From an uncultured Chloroflexota bacterium (lineage in GTDB: Bacteria; Chloroflexota; Anaerolineae; Anaerolineales; Anaerolineaceae), in contig CADBKS010000175.1 of NCBI GenBank assembly GCA_902795255.1, positions 1-6,231 on the forward strand: a DNA stretch of 6,231 nucleotides. The letters run 5' to 3'. Of the stretch, positions 5,464-6,231 are shown one piece after another. The position numbers and the translations under genes were made by a program. The first letter of the stretch is position 1. Every line of letters begins with the position of its first letter. The notes beneath the pieces were generated by a model. That model was not told the origin of the DNA and did not search any database. It saw only the letters and a list, made by a program, of their open reading frames with translations.

Positions 5464-5649
5464 CTACTCCTTATCAGGTATAAACAATAAGAATAATCCG
5501 ACGATATAAAAAACTGCAGCTACAATAAACAACCAATCCGGAATAGTATCATCCTGCAGCGCATGAAAGCCTATGATTGCGGCAATGGCGATTAAATTAA
5601 TGGCGATAAAGTTCTTGGGTTTTCTGAAACGAGGATGAATATATTTCAT
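5464..5649 (-). CDS. Small two-pass membrane protein, 61 residues
   Basis: A basic N-terminus (MKYIHPRFRKPKN) leads into a hydrophobic segment at about 13-30 (NFIAINLIAIAAIIGFHAL); a short acidic polar turn (QDDTIPD) follows, then a second segment at about 39-57 (WLFIVAAVFYIVGLFLLFI) and a short charged end (PDKE). The positive-inside rule predicts an inside N-terminus and a hairpin topology. The ATG (5647-5649) overlaps by ATGA the stop of the 84-residue frame upstream, so translation is probably coupled. The stop is TAG. No family is recognised. Small two-helix membrane proteins beside a small soluble partner occur as toxins, holins, immunity or accessory proteins; nothing in the sequence selects among these. 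Confidence 0.6.
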   Translation of the reverse strand: MKYIHPRFRKPKNFIAINLIAIAAIIGFHALQDDTIPDWLFIVAAVFYIVGLFLLFIPDKE

Positions 5650-5900
5650 TTCTTTATTGATGCCTCAGCTTCATCTTTCGCAGAATAAAGACTGCTTTCA
5701 CGGACATGCGTCCAGCCTTTTCTTTCCGGGTATCTGATTATGACGAATCCGGCCATAGTCACAACAACTTCAACTTTTTCGATATACAGATTATTGCCTG
5801 CAAGATAAACAATATCACGCTGTATAAATTTATTATAGCTGAAATGGGCTGCATGATTAAAAAAAACAAAATAAGGTACGCTGGTTAATTTGATCTCCAT
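5646..5900 (-). CDS. Small hypothetical protein, 84 residues, paired with the membrane protein
   Basis: The frame begins MEIKLTSVPYFVFFNHAAHF and ends AKDEAEASIKK. A beta-strand-rich middle (IVYLAGNNLYIEKVEVVVTMAGFVIIRYPE) and a charged C-terminal helix suggest a small compact soluble domain with no membrane segment. The ATG at 5898-5900 has only a weak purine stretch (AAGATAA) before it; the stop shares ATGA with the start of the 61-residue gene, so the pair likely forms one transcript in this order. No signature is recognised. The pair sits in very AT-rich DNA and is bracketed by the 29-bp direct repeat, which hints that it arrived as a unit. An anti-sense plus-strand frame of 60 codons (5706-5888) is judged a shadow. 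Confidence 0.5.
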   Translation of the reverse strand: MEIKLTSVPYFVFFNHAAHFSYNKFIQRDIVYLAGNNLYIEKVEVVVTMAGFVIIRYPERKGWTHVRESSLYSAKDEAEASIKK

Positions 5901-5924
5901 TTATCTTGTTTTTTTACAAAAAAT

Positions 5925-5953
5925 CATGCATTTTTACTGATTTTTGATATTCA
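5925..5953. repeat. 29-bp direct repeat, right copy
   Basis: CATGCATTTTTAC, then TGA, then TTTTTGATATTCA. It differs from the copy at 5323-5351 at three positions. It lies 25 bp upstream of the start codon of the 84-residue gene on the minus strand, so it may be a shared upstream regulatory site rather than, or as well as, a mobile-unit boundary. Confidence 0.7.
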
Positions 5954-5956
5954 ATT

Positions 5957-5984
5957 TTAAAAGCGTCCCTGAATATCGGAACGC
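5957..5984 (-). terminator. Probable leftward intrinsic terminator
   Basis: On the minus strand GCGTTCC (5978-5984) pairs with GGGACGC (5963-5969), seven pairs with one G-U, around the loop GATATTCA, followed by TTTTAAAA. In the plus orientation the G-U becomes a C-A mismatch and no U-run follows, so it favours leftward transcripts, that is, those from the phage remnant at the right edge. It separates those from the small gene pair. Confidence 0.55.
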
Positions 5985-6034
5985 AAAAATTTAAAAATTC
6001 ATTTTTCAATTCATCAACCTGTCTGCATTTTTAT

Positions 6035-6066
6035 TTGTAAATTTTTTCTGAATTTTTCGTTCCCTA
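6035..6066. repeat. 32-bp imperfect direct repeat, copy A
   Basis: TTGTAAATTTTTTCTGAA followed by TTTTTCGTTCCCTA. It matches copy B (6115-6146) at 27 of 32 positions, with a conserved ending TCGTTCCCTA. The start-to-start distance is 80 bp. No gene is seen from 5985 to 6152; this stretch holds only the two repeats and AT-rich DNA. Confidence 0.65.
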
Positions 6067-6114
6067 TTCTCATTCCTATAAGGGTGTAATAAGAGGAAAC
6101 ATTTTTCAGCTCAA

Positions 6115-6146
6115 TTGTTAATTTTTTGTGAACATATCGTTCCCTA
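6115..6146. repeat. 32-bp imperfect direct repeat, copy B
   Basis: TTGTTAATTTTTTGTGAA followed by CATATCGTTCCCTA. It ends six bases from the stop codon of the terminase remnant, so it lies at the point where phage homology is lost. The 48 bp between the copies contain a weak dyad (CCCTA facing TAAGGG). Two copies are too few to call iterons or a CRISPR array. Confidence 0.65.
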
Positions 6147-6152
6147 ACACCA

Positions 6153-6231
6153 TTACACATACGGCACATGATCCCTTCTGACACGCAAGTCGAGCGTTTC
6201 TTCCGGAAGCCAGAAATACGGCAGAAGGTAA
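6153..6231 (-). pseudogene. Phage terminase large subunit fragment (runs off right edge)
   Basis: The minus strand from the edge reads, in one frame, YLLPYFWLPEETLDLRVRRD followed by HVPYV and TAA (6153-6155). The pattern PYFWxPEE...RVRRDxVPY is the linker between the ATPase and nuclease domains of tailed-phage terminase large subunits (Terminase_1 type), which normally continues as a VPYDVWVRQG-like stretch. Neither of the other two frames resumes that continuation, so the gene is truncated rather than merely frameshifted here, and the nuclease domain is absent. The portion to the right of the window would show whether the ATPase domain survives. It indicates that this side of tRNA-Lys contains prophage debris. 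The identification rests on 25 residues, recognised by eye. Confidence 0.65.

Larger units (their letters stand above)
3159..6231. mobile_element. Degraded prophage or integrative element region downstream of tRNA-Lys
   Basis: Inferred from an integrase C-terminus facing tRNA-Lys, a terminase scrap at the far edge, a possible relic transfer origin, several direct repeats and abrupt base-composition changes. The left boundary would be the 3' end of the tRNA. No right attachment site is visible. The 451-residue exported-protein gene inside may be host DNA brought next to the remnant by deletion, since its composition resembles the mreB side. Confidence 0.4.

Noticed and set aside
5324..5509. 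61-codon plus-strand frame in AT-rich DNA
   Set aside because: It begins inside the direct repeat, has no Shine-Dalgarno sequence, and overlaps the end of the better-supported membrane protein gene.
6035..6146. Minimal CRISPR array
   Set aside because: Only two copies, five mismatches, a 48-bp interval, very AT-rich, and no cas genes.

Overview
The window looks like a chromosomal segment of a Bacillota bacterium, probably a gut-type clostridial lineage. This is judged from the mreB-mreC order, a TTG start behind a GGAG Shine-Dalgarno sequence, TGN-extended -10 promoters, and the style of the mobile-element remnants; no rRNA or marker search was possible. All recognisable protein genes lie on the minus strand. 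The only plus-strand gene is a tRNA.

Left part (1-2709, moderate GC, host-like): a cell-shape cluster read right to left. A HAD-superfamily phosphatase (1793-2506) is followed by mreB (from 1739) and then mreC (from 646, running off the left edge). The mreB promoter appears to lie in the last codons of the HAD gene, with its -10 overlapping that gene's stop codon. mreB carries an in-frame TAA at codon 311. The remaining 43 codons, still clearly MreB, continue in the same frame to a second TAA at 675-677. So either mreB is nonsense-mutated here, the stop is read through, or the base is an assembly or sequencing error.

Middle (2869-3098): tRNA-Lys(CUU) on the plus strand, with its own promoter (GTGACA-16-TATAAT), an AT-rich hairpin just after the tRNA, and a strong intrinsic terminator.

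Right part (3159-6231): a patchwork of decayed mobile DNA. Facing the tRNA is the C-terminal catalytic end of a tyrosine recombinase (HxxR, H and Y boxes present, N-terminus lost). It abuts the stop codon of a 451-residue exported protein of unknown function, which has a good signal peptide and a perfect AGGAGGTG ribosome binding site. Next comes a minus-strand terminator and a densely structured block (5088-5254) with three exact 7-bp helices forming a pseudoknot, plus two GC-rich hairpins. A possible promoter on its right and the terminator on its left make a non-coding RNA possible; a relic transfer origin is the main alternative. Further right, in very AT-rich DNA, two small overlapping genes (84 and 61 residues, the second with two membrane segments) are bracketed by a 29-bp direct repeat. 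Two 32-bp imperfect repeats with an 80-bp period follow. At the right edge is a 25-codon piece of a phage terminase large subunit that loses homology and stops. An integrase tail beside a tRNA and a terminase scrap on the same side suggest a degraded prophage or integrative element with later insertions and deletions.

No complete novel defence or mobile system is visible. The best leads are the pseudoknotted element, the mreB internal stop, and the repeat-bracketed small gene pair.
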